Of a DNA stretch of 29,377 bases, positions 21,017-29,120 are shown one piece after another. Position numbers and translations under genes: made by a program. Position 1 is the first letter of the stretch. The number at the start of each line of letters is the position of its first letter. The notes beneath the pieces were generated by a model that saw only the letters and a list, made by a program, of their open reading frames with translations, ran no database searches and was not told the origin of the DNA. Origin of the DNA: Bacilli bacterium (GTDB lineage: Bacteria > Bacillota_I > Bacilli_A > RF39 > UBA660); contig JAEEMF010000046.1 in assembly GCA_016283075.1 (NCBI GenBank), forward strand, positions 1 through 29,377, given 5' to 3'.

Positions 21017-22852
21017 ATGAAAAAGAAACAATTTAAAGCAGAATCTAAAAAATTATTAAATTTAATGATTAATTCTATTTATACAAATAAGGATATATTT
21101 TTAAGAGAATTAATATCTAACTCAAGTGATGCAATAGATAAGTTATATTTTAATTCCTTAACAAATAAGAAATTAAAGGTAGATAAAGATAAACTAGAAA
21201 TAGATATTAAAATAGATAAAGATGGTAGAAAACTAATTATTTCTGATAATGGTTGTGGTATGTCTAAGGAAGAACTTGAAAATAATTTAGGTACTATAGC
21301 TGAATCAGGATCTATGTTATTTAAGAGTGAAAATAAGAATGAAAATATAGATATTATAGGTCAGTTTGGAGTAGGGTTCTATTCAGTATTTATGGTTGCA
21401 TCTAATGTAGATGTTATAAGTAAAAAATATGATAGTGATGAAGCTAATATTTGGTCTTCTTCTGGAGAAGATGGATATACTATTACTGAAGGTAAGAAGG
21501 ATACTATAGGTACTGATATCATTATTACTTTAAAAGAAGATGATGATGAATATGAATACTCTAAATACTTAAATGAATATGAAATAGAAGAGTTAATTAA
21601 GAAATATTCTAACTATATTCATTATCCAATTAAACTTGAAAAAAATGAGAAATTAGAAGTAATGAATAGTATTACTCCTATATGGAAAAAAGATAAATCA
21701 TCTATTAAAGATGAAGAATATAATGAATTTTATAAGAGTGCATTTAATGATTATGAAGATCCTTTAGAAGTAATTAATTATAGTGCAGAAGGAACTTCTA
21801 ACTTTAAAGCCTTATTATTTATTCCTAAACATGCTCCATTTAATCTTTATTCTAAAGATTATAAAAAGGGACTTCAGCTATATTCAAGTGGAGTACTTAT
21901 AATGGATAAGTGTGAAAACTTAGTTTCCGATGAATTTAGTTTTGTTAAAGGACTTGTTGATAGTGAAGATGTATCTCTTAATATTTCAAGAGAATTATTA
22001 CAACAAGATAAACAAGTTAGTATAATTGCTAAAAATATTGAAAAGAAGATTACTAAAGAATTAAGTAATATGCTTGAAAATGATAGAGATAAATATAATG
22101 AATTCTATAAAGAATTTGGTACTCAAATGAAGATATCATTATATAACTCTTTTGGAGCAAATAAAGATACTTTAGAGGATTTATTAATGTTCTATTCTTC
22201 TAAAGAAGATAAACTTGTTACTTTAAAAGAATACTTAGATAATATGAGTGAATCTCAGGATAAGATTTATTATGCAGTAGGGGAAAGCATAGATAAGATA
22301 AAACTTCTTCCTCAAGTAGATGAAGTACTTGAAAAAGGATATGAAGTATTATATTTAACTGATTATGCTGATGAATTTGTAATTCAAGTATTAAGAGATT
22401 ATAAAGAAAAAGAATTTGTAAATGTATCTAATGCTGACTTATCAGTACTTACTGATGAAGAAAAGAAAGAAATAGAAAAGATTAATGAAGATAATAAAGA
22501 TTTATTAAATAAATTATCCGAACTATTAAAAGATAATGTATCTAAAGTTAAATTTACTAATTCTCTTAAGAACCACCCAGTATGTTTAACAACAGAGGGA
22601 AATATTTCAACAGGTATGGAGAAAATCTTAAATTCTATGCCTACTAATGAAAAGTTTACTTCTACAAAAGTATTATCTATAAATATAAATCATCCAATTG
22701 CAGATAAATTAAAAGATTTATATAAAAATGATTTAAAAGCATTTGAAGATTATTCTAAAATACTATATGCTCAATCTCGTTTAATAGAAGGGCTTTCTAT
22801 TGACAATGCAAATGAGATTAGTGATTTAATATGTAATTTACTATCAAAATAA
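21017..22852 (+). CDS. htpG: Chaperone HtpG (Hsp90)
   Basis: The bacterial Hsp90, an ATP-driven dimeric chaperone. The 611-residue protein has the N-terminal GHKL ATPase with the motifs ELISNSSDAIDKL (catalytic Glu and ADP-binding Asn), ISDNGCGM and IGQFGVGFYS, the middle domain with GLVDSEDVSLNISRELLQQ (the Arg that contacts ATP), and a C-terminal dimerisation domain. There is no eukaryotic-type linker. The ATG follows GATAGGAGGAATATAA. The promoter carries a CIRCE-like site, so it should respond to heat through HrcA. In Bacillus subtilis htpG is not HrcA-controlled. No terminator is visible behind it, so transcripts may continue into the next gene, which also has its own promoter. Confidence 0.97.
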   Translation: MKKKQFKAESKKLLNLMINSIYTNKDIFLRELISNSSDAIDKLYFNSLTNKKLKVDKDKLEIDIKIDKDGRKLIISDNGCGMSKEELENNLGTIAESGSMLFKSENKNENIDIIGQFGVGFYSVFMVASNVDVISKKYDSDEANIWSSSGEDGYTITEGKKDTIGTDIIITLKEDDDEYEYSKYLNEYEIEELIKKYSNYIHYPIKLEKNEKLEVMNSITPIWKKDKSSIKDEEYNEFYKSAFNDYEDPLEVINYSAEGTSNFKALLFIPKHAPFNLYSKDYKKGLQLYSSGVLIMDKCENLVSDEFSFVKGLVDSEDVSLNISRELLQQDKQVSIIAKNIEKKITKELSNMLENDRDKYNEFYKEFGTQMKISLYNSFGANKDTLEDLLMFYSSKEDKLVTLKEYLDNMSESQDKIYYAVGESIDKIKLLPQVDEVLEKGYEVLYLTDYADEFVIQVLRDYKEKEFVNVSNADLSVLTDEEKKEIEKINEDNKDLLNKLSELLKDNVSKVKFTNSLKNHPVCLTTEGNISTGMEKILNSMPTNEKFTSTKVLSININHPIADKLKDLYKNDLKAFEDYSKILYAQSRLIEGLSIDNANEISDLICNLLSK

Positions 22853-22862
22853 AGTGAAAATA

Positions 22863-22871
22863 TGATATACT
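22863..22871 (+). promoter_or_regulatory. Extended -10 promoter for the 22889 gene
   Basis: TGATATACT, 17 bases before the start codon; the leader would be about 11 bases, consisting mainly of AGGTGAT. Confidence 0.6.
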
Positions 22872-22888
22872 TTTACTAGGTGATAAAT

Positions 22889-23935
22889 ATGATAGATACT
22901 AATGATAAAACTCAAATTGATGCATATAAGGATAAACTTAATTTCTTACAAAAACAAATAACTAATAATGGTTATGATGAAGATAAATTAAGATTTGTTA
23001 TTACATGTAACATGTTTCCTAAAGATGGTGTTATTTTACCTTCTGGAAAAGAACCTTATGTATTTAAAAATCCAAATTGCTCTTTAGGAGTTGTTGTAAG
23101 AGAAAGAATTAAGAAAGTTGATGGAATAAGTGAATACGATACTGAAAAGATGGAAACACTTAAGAATCAATCTGAAAAATATATGCCTTATAGTACAAAG
23201 TTTGTATCTGTAGTATATGGTGCTATTAATGGTTTATATGCTGATTATTTTGCTACTAATTTTATAATTATAGATAAGTTTAAAAATATAGTACAAAATA
23301 GAAATATATTATCATTAAAACCTGAAACATGTTTATTTGTAAATCAAGTTGAACTTTCTAATGAAGCAGTTATTTTAATAAATGCTGATAAGTATGAAAG
23401 TTTAAAAGTAAGATATCCAGAACTAGCTAGATATAATGTAATTCAGTATAAAGGTGATGCTAGTACAGCACTTGCTATGCAACTTGTTAAAGATGATGTA
23501 GTACCTGAAAAGATGACTAAGGATTATGTATGTGATTCAGTTACATCTGATAAATTAGTGGATTTTGTTACTGAATACGCATCTAAAAATGGTATTGGTA
23601 CTGGAAGATATATTGATACAGAATTCTTTAAATCTGATCAAGAAAAAACTACTAAGTTACAACAAATATTTGATGAAGCATTTTATTCATTTTTACTAAA
23701 GAGAGTAAATATTCCTGAATCACATTATGCTGAACTTCTAAAAAGATTATGTGAAGGAGATTCATATGACTCAGATAATTTAATTATTCTAGATGGAATA
23801 ATTGAAAGTATAGGAGCATCTGGAATTCTTTCTATAGTAAATGAATTTAATAGTAAAATAGATGATAATATTAGTAAGGGAATTCATCCTACTAATGAAG
23901 GATTACTTGTAAAAGGTAAAATAGAGTTAAATTAA
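22889..23935 (+). CDS. Unrecognised 348-residue soluble protein
   Basis: The start is set at ATG 22889 behind AGGTGATAAAT; an in-frame GTG at 22880 lies within that site. The product has no signal peptide or membrane segment. The N-terminal half (residues 1-170) is mixed alpha/beta with LRFVITCNMFPKDGVILPSGK and NCSLGVVVRERIKK. A helical C-terminal half follows with VTEYASKNGIGTGRYIDTEFFKSD and LLKRLCEGDSYDSDNLIILDGIIESIGASGI. I recognise no family or catalytic motif. It lies behind htpG without a terminator between them, so heat-induced read-through is possible. It has its own promoter and a strong terminator overlapping its stop codon. Confidence 0.75.
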   Translation: MIDTNDKTQIDAYKDKLNFLQKQITNNGYDEDKLRFVITCNMFPKDGVILPSGKEPYVFKNPNCSLGVVVRERIKKVDGISEYDTEKMETLKNQSEKYMPYSTKFVSVVYGAINGLYADYFATNFIIIDKFKNIVQNRNILSLKPETCLFVNQVELSNEAVILINADKYESLKVRYPELARYNVIQYKGDASTALAMQLVKDDVVPEKMTKDYVCDSVTSDKLVDFVTEYASKNGIGTGRYIDTEFFKSDQEKTTKLQQIFDEAFYSFLLKRVNIPESHYAELLKRLCEGDSYDSDNLIILDGIIESIGASGILSIVNEFNSKIDDNISKGIHPTNEGLLVKGKIELN

Positions 23936-23947
23936 CTCTATTTTTTT
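23919..23947 (+). terminator. Intrinsic terminator after the 22889 gene
   Basis: Perfect 10-bp stem AAATAGAGTT-AAATT-AACTCTATTT with TTTT; contains the stop codon. Confidence 0.92.
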
Positions 23948-23963
23948 ACGTAAAATATATATC

Positions 23964-23992
23964 TTGCAAAAATGTTACTTAAATGATATACT
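23964..23992 (+). promoter_or_regulatory. Promoter of the 24009 HTH gene
   Basis: TTGCAA (23964-23969), 17 bases, TATACT (23987-23992) with TG one base upstream. The TTG at 23964 is thus part of the -35 and not a start codon. Confidence 0.75.
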
Positions 23993-24008
23993 TATTTTAG
24001 GTGATAAT

Positions 24009-24347
24009 ATGAAAAAGAATAAAGAAGAGGCAATTAAGCTTATAAAGAAAAAACTAAATAATGACAGTTACTTAACATATGATGAGATATCTTTAATAAC
24101 TGGTTATCACACTAAATATTTATTTAAATTAAAAAATGAAATAATTAATGGTACTATTAAGTTAGAACATGGTAATAAGAATAAAAAACCACATAATGCT
24201 TTACCAGAAGAAGAAGTACAAAAGATAAGACAGCTATATAGTAGATCTTCTGCAAGTATTAGAAAGTTTTGTAAATTCTATGGTAAACATAGCTACTCAT
24301 GTATTTATAACATTGTGGAAGATATTGAAAAGGAAAAGAGAAAGTAG
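24009..24347 (+). CDS. Small HTH protein resembling a transposase N-terminal domain
   Basis: A 112-residue basic protein. The start is ATG 24009 after AGGTGATAAT; a longer frame from 23964 begins in the promoter. LTYDEISLITGYHTKYLFKLKNEI looks like a helix-turn-helix, followed by HGNKNKKPHNALPEEEVQKIRQLY. This order (HTH, a HGN/K-rich linker with K-P, then P-E-E-x-x-x-K-I-x-x-L-Y) is what I know from the N-termini of ISNCY/IS1202-like transposases. There is no DDE catalytic domain behind it, and the gene has its own promoter and terminator. It therefore looks like either a domesticated DNA-binding remnant or an independent regulator. The assignment is by motif memory only. Confidence 0.6.
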   Translation: MKKNKEEAIKLIKKKLNNDSYLTYDEISLITGYHTKYLFKLKNEIINGTIKLEHGNKNKKPHNALPEEEVQKIRQLYSRSSASIRKFCKFYGKHSYSCIYNIVEDIEKEKRK

Positions 24348-24365
24348 TGAACTTTCTCTTTTTTT
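24335..24365 (+). terminator. Intrinsic terminator after the HTH gene
   Basis: Perfect 10-bp stem AAAGAGAAAG-TAGTGAA-CTTTCTCTTT followed by TTTT; the stop codon is inside. Confidence 0.92.
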
Positions 24366-24372
24366 AGTAGTG

Positions 24373-24446
24373 TGATATAATTAATATAGAGAATGGATAT
24401 GACATGATAATATGAGAATATCATTAATTGATTGGAGGATGATTAT
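24373..24446 (+). promoter_or_regulatory. hpf promoter and leader
   Basis: Extended -10 TGATATAAT (24373-24381). The leader of about 60 bases is longer than most here and contains the hairpin ATGATA/TATCAT (about 24401-24422) before GGAGGATGAT. It is far too short for a raiA-type RNA. Confidence 0.55.
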
Positions 24447-24974
24447 ATGAAATTTAATATTAGAGGTCAAAAAATTACTGTTACAAAGGCTATTAAAAGC
24501 TATGTAGAAGAAAAGATAGGAAAACTTGATAAGTATTTTTCTAATCCAGATGATTTAACAGCAAACATTCTTGTAAAAGTAAGAGGTAATGATCAAATAG
24601 TAGAAGTTACTATTCCAACAAAGATTGTAGTACTAAGAGCTGAAGAGGCTAATGATGATTTATATGCTTCTATAGATTTAGTACTTAGTAAATTAGAAAG
24701 ACAAATAAGAAAGAATAAAACTAAGATGTTATCAAAACCTAATAAAGGTAATTTTGATGCATTTAACTTAGATTTTGATGCAATAAAAGAAAAAAATAAT
24801 AAGATAGTAAAAAGAAAAACTTTAGATACAAAACCTATGAGTGAAGAAGAGGCAATTCTTCAAATGGAACTTGTAGACCATCCATTTTTTATCTTTAGAA
24901 ATTCTAAAAATGACAATATAGATGTAGTATATAAAAGAAAAGATGGTAATTACGGAATAATCCAAACTAAATAA
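24447..24974 (+). CDS. hpf: Long-form ribosome hibernation promoting factor HPF
   Basis: Binds the 30S subunit at the mRNA/tRNA channel and pairs 70S ribosomes into inactive 100S dimers in resting or stressed cells. The start is ATG 24447 behind GGAGGATGATTAT; an in-frame TTG at 24432 lies before that site. The 175-residue product has the N-terminal S30AE fold (MKFNIRGQKITVTKAIKSYVEEKIGKLDKYF and IDLVLSKLERQIRKNKTK), a linker of about 40 residues, and the C-terminal dimerisation domain (KPMSEEEAILQMELVDHPFFIFRN and VVYKRKDGNYGIIQ), so it is the long form. It precedes secA, the usual order in Bacilli. Confidence 0.95.
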   Translation: MKFNIRGQKITVTKAIKSYVEEKIGKLDKYFSNPDDLTANILVKVRGNDQIVEVTIPTKIVVLRAEEANDDLYASIDLVLSKLERQIRKNKTKMLSKPNKGNFDAFNLDFDAIKEKNNKIVKRKTLDTKPMSEEEAILQMELVDHPFFIFRNSKNDNIDVVYKRKDGNYGIIQTK

Positions 24975-24995
24975 GGCTTTTAAAGCCTTTTTTTA
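24973..24995 (+). terminator. Intrinsic terminator after hpf
   Basis: AAGGCTT-TTA-AAGCCTT stem followed by a run of T; overlaps the stop codon. Confidence 0.88.
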
Positions 24996-25037
24996 TTATA
25001 TAAAACCTATAAATCTCTTTTATTTTAAAAGAAAATT

Positions 25038-25046
25038 TGGTAAAAT
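25038..25046 (+). promoter_or_regulatory. Extended -10 promoter of secA
   Basis: TGGTAAAAT with TG in the extended position, about 25 bases before the start. No clear -35. Confidence 0.5.
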
Positions 25047-25068
25047 ATTAGTTATATTGGAGGATGAT

Positions 25069-27564
25069 ATGATGAATTTTTTAAAGAAAATTTTTAATCA
25101 TGAATATAAAGAATTAGAATCATTTAAAGTTAAAGCAAATGCTATAGATGCTTTAGATGAAAAAATGAGTAAATTATCTGACGAAGAATTAAAAGGGAAA
25201 ACTGAAGAGTTTAAAAATAGATTAGCAAATGGTGAAACACTTGAAGATATTTTAGTAGAAGCTTTTGCTGTTGCAAGAGAAGCAGCGTTCCGTGTTAATA
25301 ATCAAAAACCATTCTATGTACAATTACTTGGTGGTCTTGCTATTCACTATGGTAATATTGCTGAAATGCGTACAGGTGAAGGTAAAACACTTACAGCTAT
25401 TTTACCAGCTTATGTTAATGCATTAACTGGTGAAGGTGTTCATATAATTACAGTTAATGAATACTTAGCTAGCCGTGATGCTGAATGGAACGGAAATATA
25501 TTTAGATTTCTAGGATTAACAGTAGGAGTAAACTTAAGAGACTTAACTCCAAGTGAGAAAAAAGAAGTTTATAACTGTGATATCGTTTATTCTACAAATA
25601 ATGAAATAGGTTTTGACTATTTAAGAGATAATATGGCTATTAAAGCTGAACATAGAGTACAAAGACCATTCAACTTTGTTATCATTGATGAAGTTGACTC
25701 TGTTTTAATAGATGAAGCTAGAACTCCACTTATTATTTCAGGAGGTTCTTTATCTTCTCAAAATCTTTATATGCAAGCTGATAAGTTTGCTAAATCATTA
25801 AAAGAAAATGATGGTTATATATATGATGAAAAAACTAATAATGCAACACTTGATAAAGTAGGTGTTGATAAAGCTGAAAAAGTATTTAAAGTAGATAACT
25901 TATTTGATTTAAATAATACTAATTTAGTACATTTTATTAATCAAGCATTAAGAGCTAACTACTGTATGAAAAATGATGTTGACTATGTAGTAGAAGATGG
26001 AAAAGTTGTTATAGTAGATCCATTTACTGGAAGACTTATGCATGGTAGAGCTTACTCAGATGGTCTTCAGCAAGCAATTGAAGCTAAAGAAGGAGTAGAA
26101 ATTCAACAAGAAACTAAAACTTTAGCAACAATTACATTCCAAAACTTATTTAGAATGTATAAAAAAATCTCTGGTATGACAGGTACTGCTAAAACAGAAG
26201 AAGAAGAGTTTAGAGAAATTTATAACATGTATGTTATAAGTATTCCTACTAATAAACCTATTGCTAGAGTTGATTATGGTGATTTAATTTATGCTACTAA
26301 AGCTGGTAAATATAAAGCTATAGTAAAAGAAATTAAAGCTAGACATGCTGAAGGACAACCAGTACTAGTAGGTACAGTAGCAGTTGAAACTTCAGAATTA
26401 ATATCTAATATGCTTAAAAATGAACATATTCCTCATGAAGTATTAAATGCTAAGAATCATGCTAGAGAAAGTGAACTTATTTCTCATGCTGGTGAAAAAG
26501 GTGCTGTTACAATAGCTACTAACATGGCTGGTCGTGGTGCCGATATTAAACTAGGTGAGGGAGTAAAAGAACTTGGTGGTCTTGCAGTGCTAGGTACTGA
26601 AAGACATGAATCTAGACGTATTGATAATCAGCTTAGAGGACGTTCTGGACGTCAAGGAGATCCAGGATTTTCTCAATTCTTTGTATCATTTGAAGATGAT
26701 ATTATGGTTAGATTTGGTACTGATAGAGCTAAAGGCTTACTACAAAGTTTAGGATTCTCTGATGATGTAGCAATTAGACATAAGCTTCTATCTAACTCTA
26801 TAGAACAAGCTCAAAAGAGAGTTGAAGGAACTAACTATGATATAAGAAAAACACTTCTTGAATATGATGATGTTATAAGCAAACAAAGAGAAGAAATCTA
26901 TGGAAGAAGAAATCAAATACTAGATCAAGAATCTATTCATGATGTAGTACTTAAATCTATGGATAACTTTATTTATGATATAGTATTCTCTCATATGGCA
27001 CCTGAAAATATGCTTACAGATGCTGACTTTGATGAAATACTTGAATATGTTAATACTAACTTATTAGTTAAATCTATTTCAAGAGATGAAGTAGTAAATC
27101 TAGAACCAGAAGCAGTAGTATCATATATCTATGATAAAGTAACTAAAGAATACGAAGATAAATTAAATGAACTTCCTTTAGATCTTCAAAATGAATTTGA
27201 AAAAGCAATTGCTTTAAGAGTAATTGATACTTACTGGATGGAACACATTAACTCTATGTCTATCTTAAGAGAAGGTATTCACTTAAGAGGATATGCTAAT
27301 GAAAATCCTTTAAGAGCATATACTAATGAAGGATTCCAATTATTTGAAGATTTACTAATGAACATAGATAAACAAACAACTATATTCCTTATAAAAGCTG
27401 AAATAAGACAAAACGTAGAAAGAAAACAAGTAGTAAAACCAACATTAACAAATGATGGTAAAGAATCTGCTAAGAAATCTCCTAAAAAGGTAGAAAAAGT
27501 TTCTCGTAACGGTTTATGCCCATGTGGATCGGGAAAGAAATATAAACAGTGCTGTGGAAAGTAA
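25069..27564 (+). CDS. secA: Preprotein translocase ATPase SecA
   Basis: The motor that drives preproteins through SecYEG at the membrane. In this 831-residue protein the order is normal: NBD1 with Walker A MRTGEGKTLTA (near 100-110) and Walker B IIDEVDSVLIDEARTPL, the preprotein cross-linking domain, NBD2 with GTVAVETSELIS, TNMAGRGADIKLG and LRGRSGRQGDPG, the scaffold and wing domains, and a C-terminal SEC-C zinc motif CPCGSGKKYKQCC (near 817-829), which also contacts SecB or ribosomes. Two adjacent ATGs (25069, 25072) follow GGAGGATGAT; the second has the same spacing as in hpf. prfB, often next to secA in Bacilli, is absent; a terminator closes the gene. Confidence 0.98.
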   Translation: MMNFLKKIFNHEYKELESFKVKANAIDALDEKMSKLSDEELKGKTEEFKNRLANGETLEDILVEAFAVAREAAFRVNNQKPFYVQLLGGLAIHYGNIAEMRTGEGKTLTAILPAYVNALTGEGVHIITVNEYLASRDAEWNGNIFRFLGLTVGVNLRDLTPSEKKEVYNCDIVYSTNNEIGFDYLRDNMAIKAEHRVQRPFNFVIIDEVDSVLIDEARTPLIISGGSLSSQNLYMQADKFAKSLKENDGYIYDEKTNNATLDKVGVDKAEKVFKVDNLFDLNNTNLVHFINQALRANYCMKNDVDYVVEDGKVVIVDPFTGRLMHGRAYSDGLQQAIEAKEGVEIQQETKTLATITFQNLFRMYKKISGMTGTAKTEEEEFREIYNMYVISIPTNKPIARVDYGDLIYATKAGKYKAIVKEIKARHAEGQPVLVGTVAVETSELISNMLKNEHIPHEVLNAKNHARESELISHAGEKGAVTIATNMAGRGADIKLGEGVKELGGLAVLGTERHESRRIDNQLRGRSGRQGDPGFSQFFVSFEDDIMVRFGTDRAKGLLQSLGFSDDVAIRHKLLSNSIEQAQKRVEGTNYDIRKTLLEYDDVISKQREEIYGRRNQILDQESIHDVVLKSMDNFIYDIVFSHMAPENMLTDADFDEILEYVNTNLLVKSISRDEVVNLEPEAVVSYIYDKVTKEYEDKLNELPLDLQNEFEKAIALRVIDTYWMEHINSMSILREGIHLRGYANENPLRAYTNEGFQLFEDLLMNIDKQTTIFLIKAEIRQNVERKQVVKPTLTNDGKESAKKSPKKVEKVSRNGLCPCGSGKKYKQCCGK

Positions 27565-27606
27565 CTCGCAAAACCTTATAAAATAAGGAAAAACGCGAGT
27601 TTTTTC
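27563..27606 (+). terminator. Two-tier terminator of secA
   Basis: Outer stem AACTCGC/GCGAGTT (27563-27569 with 27595-27601), an A-rich internal loop, inner hairpin CCTTAT-AAA-ATAAGG, then TTTTT. More elaborate than the other terminators here. Confidence 0.88.
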
Positions 27607-27686
27607 TTTTCGAAAAAAATTGTGAGTTTATATGCTTTGAATTATTTTAGATACCTATTCACAGTTGTTTTAAAAGATAATAAATA

Positions 27687-27695
27687 TGGTATAAT
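27687..27695 (+). promoter_or_regulatory. Extended -10 promoter for the 27714 gene
   Basis: TGGTATAAT, 18 bases before the start codon. The leader would be very short. Confidence 0.65.
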
Positions 27696-27713
27696 CAGTT
27701 TGAGGATGATAAT

Positions 27714-28289
27714 ATGATAGATTTTTACATACACCAAATTGGAAACATACAAAATGAAAAAACTTATAAAAGATTGATAAATATATTAAAAAGTCAAACT
27801 ATATTTTCTAGAGATTTTTTGGAGAAACAAGGAATAAAATTTGAAAATGATAATGCAACATTCAAATTTGATATACCAGAAAATAAAAAGTGGATGTACT
27901 ATGAAGATGATATTCATAAAGATAGAGTATCGTTATCTGATCCACAAAATAGATTTATAAAAGAAGCCATTGAAAAGAAAAAACACCAAATGTTTACTTG
28001 CTTTGATTACGATTATATTGCTTTTGCTGTTTCTAGAGATGTTCCAATAGTACCAAAAGAAGAAACTCACGGACTATCTTTAGGAGAAGTACAAGTTAAA
28101 GATAAAGTGGATTCCCAATACATTGTTGGTTTAATATTACCAATGACTGAAGAGCAAGTGCAAGATGAAAAAAATGTACAAATAGTTGAAGCGTTTGCAA
28201 GTCTATGTGAAAAAAATGGTTTTCCATTAGATATTTATAATTACGAAGGTGTTTTATTGGATAAAAAGAAACAAATCAAATCAATGTAA
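27714..28289 (+). CDS. Unrecognised 191-residue soluble protein
   Basis: No family recognised with confidence. The ATG follows GAGGATGATA. The opening FYIHQIGNIQNEKTYKRLINILKS is notable, followed by charged segments and an aromatic stretch MFTCFDYDYIAFAVSRDVPIV. There is no membrane segment, signal peptide or metal-binding cluster. The gene stands alone with its own promoter and its own terminator. Codon use is like its neighbours. A defence or stress role might be imagined from its isolated setting, but nothing in the sequence shows it. Confidence 0.7.
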   Translation: MIDFYIHQIGNIQNEKTYKRLINILKSQTIFSRDFLEKQGIKFENDNATFKFDIPENKKWMYYEDDIHKDRVSLSDPQNRFIKEAIEKKKHQMFTCFDYDYIAFAVSRDVPIVPKEETHGLSLGEVQVKDKVDSQYIVGLILPMTEEQVQDEKNVQIVEAFASLCEKNGFPLDIYNYEGVLLDKKKQIKSM

Positions 28290-28360
28290 TGTTATTGCCA
28301 AAATTTTTCGAAAAATCATTAAAAACATATTTTAGATACTCTGAAATTTTGTAAAAAAAG

Positions 28361-28391
28361 ACTATTCAAAGATATTTTGGATAGTTTTTTT
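28361..28391 (+). terminator. Intrinsic terminator after the 27714 gene
   Basis: ACTATTCAAA-GATAT-TTTGGATAGT, 10 pairs with one G-U, then TTTTTT. It lies about 70 bases behind the stop codon, farther than usual here. Confidence 0.85.
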
Positions 28392-28438
28392 GATCATTGA
28401 ATAGTAATATCCCGATTAGTTATAAACATAGAAAAGTA

Positions 28439-28447
28439 TGGTATACT
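28439..28447 (+). promoter_or_regulatory. Extended -10 promoter of the GyrI-like gene
   Basis: TGGTATACT, 27 bases before the start codon. Confidence 0.6.
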
Positions 28448-28452
28448 ATTTA

Positions 28453-28478
28453 TTGAAAGTATGGTGTTGAAAGTATGG
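28453..28478 (+). repeat. Direct 12-mer repeat across the start codon of the GyrI-like gene
   Basis: TTGAAAGTATGG occurs at 28453-28464 and 28467-28478, and the related GAAAAGTATGG at 28431-28441. The second full copy contains the ATG at 28475. Confidence 0.8.
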
Positions 28479-29110
28479 CTTTTGATTATAAAAAAGAATA
28501 TAAAGAATTTTATATGCCTAAAAATAAACCAAGTATAATTAATATACCTAAAATGAATTATATAGCAATAAGAGGTAATGGTAATCCAAATGAAGAAAAT
28601 GGAGATTACCAAAAGACAATTGGATTACTATATGGTGTTGCATATACAATTAAAATGAGTTATAAGGGGACATACAAAATAGATGGATTCTTTGAATATG
28701 TTGTTCCACCACTAGAGGGATTTTGGTGGCAAGATGGATTAAAAGAAAGTATTGATTATAATAACAAAGGTGCAATGCACTTTATTTCAATAATAAGATT
28801 ACCAGATTTCGTTACTAAAGAAGATTTTGATTGGGCTATAGAAGAAGCAACTAAAAAGAAAAAAATGGATTTTTCTAGAGTTGAATTTTTAACTTATGAT
28901 GAGGGGTTATGTGTTCAATGTATGCATAATGGTTCATATGATGATGAACCTGCTACTGTTGAATTAATGCATAATTATATGAAAGAAAATGGATATGTAC
29001 TTGATATAACAGATGAAAGATATCATCATGAAATATATTTAAGTGATCCAAGAAAATGTGATGCTAATAAATTAAAAACTGTAATTAGACATCCAATTAA
29101 GAAAAAATAG
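28475..29110 (+). CDS. GyrI-like small-molecule-binding domain protein
   Basis: A 211-residue soluble protein of the GyrI-like (AraC effector-binding, SHS2-fold) superfamily. Characteristic parts are PSIINIPKMNYIAIRGNGNPNE near the start, YGVAYTIKM, VVPPLEGFWWQDG and a conserved C-terminal HEIYLSDPRKCDANKLKTVIRHPI. There is no DNA-binding domain, so it is a stand-alone ligand-binding protein; relatives bind or hydrolyse hydrophobic, often toxic, compounds, and E. coli GyrI (SbmC) protects gyrase. The ribosome binding site is weak (GGTG, 28463-28466) and lies between two copies of a 12-mer repeat. A membrane protein gene follows after ten bases and may be cotranscribed. Confidence 0.87.
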   Translation: MAFDYKKEYKEFYMPKNKPSIINIPKMNYIAIRGNGNPNEENGDYQKTIGLLYGVAYTIKMSYKGTYKIDGFFEYVVPPLEGFWWQDGLKESIDYNNKGAMHFISIIRLPDFVTKEDFDWAIEEATKKKKMDFSRVEFLTYDEGLCVQCMHNGSYDDEPATVELMHNYMKENGYVLDITDERYHHEIYLSDPRKCDANKLKTVIRHPIKKK

Positions 29111-29120
29111 AGGTGTATTT

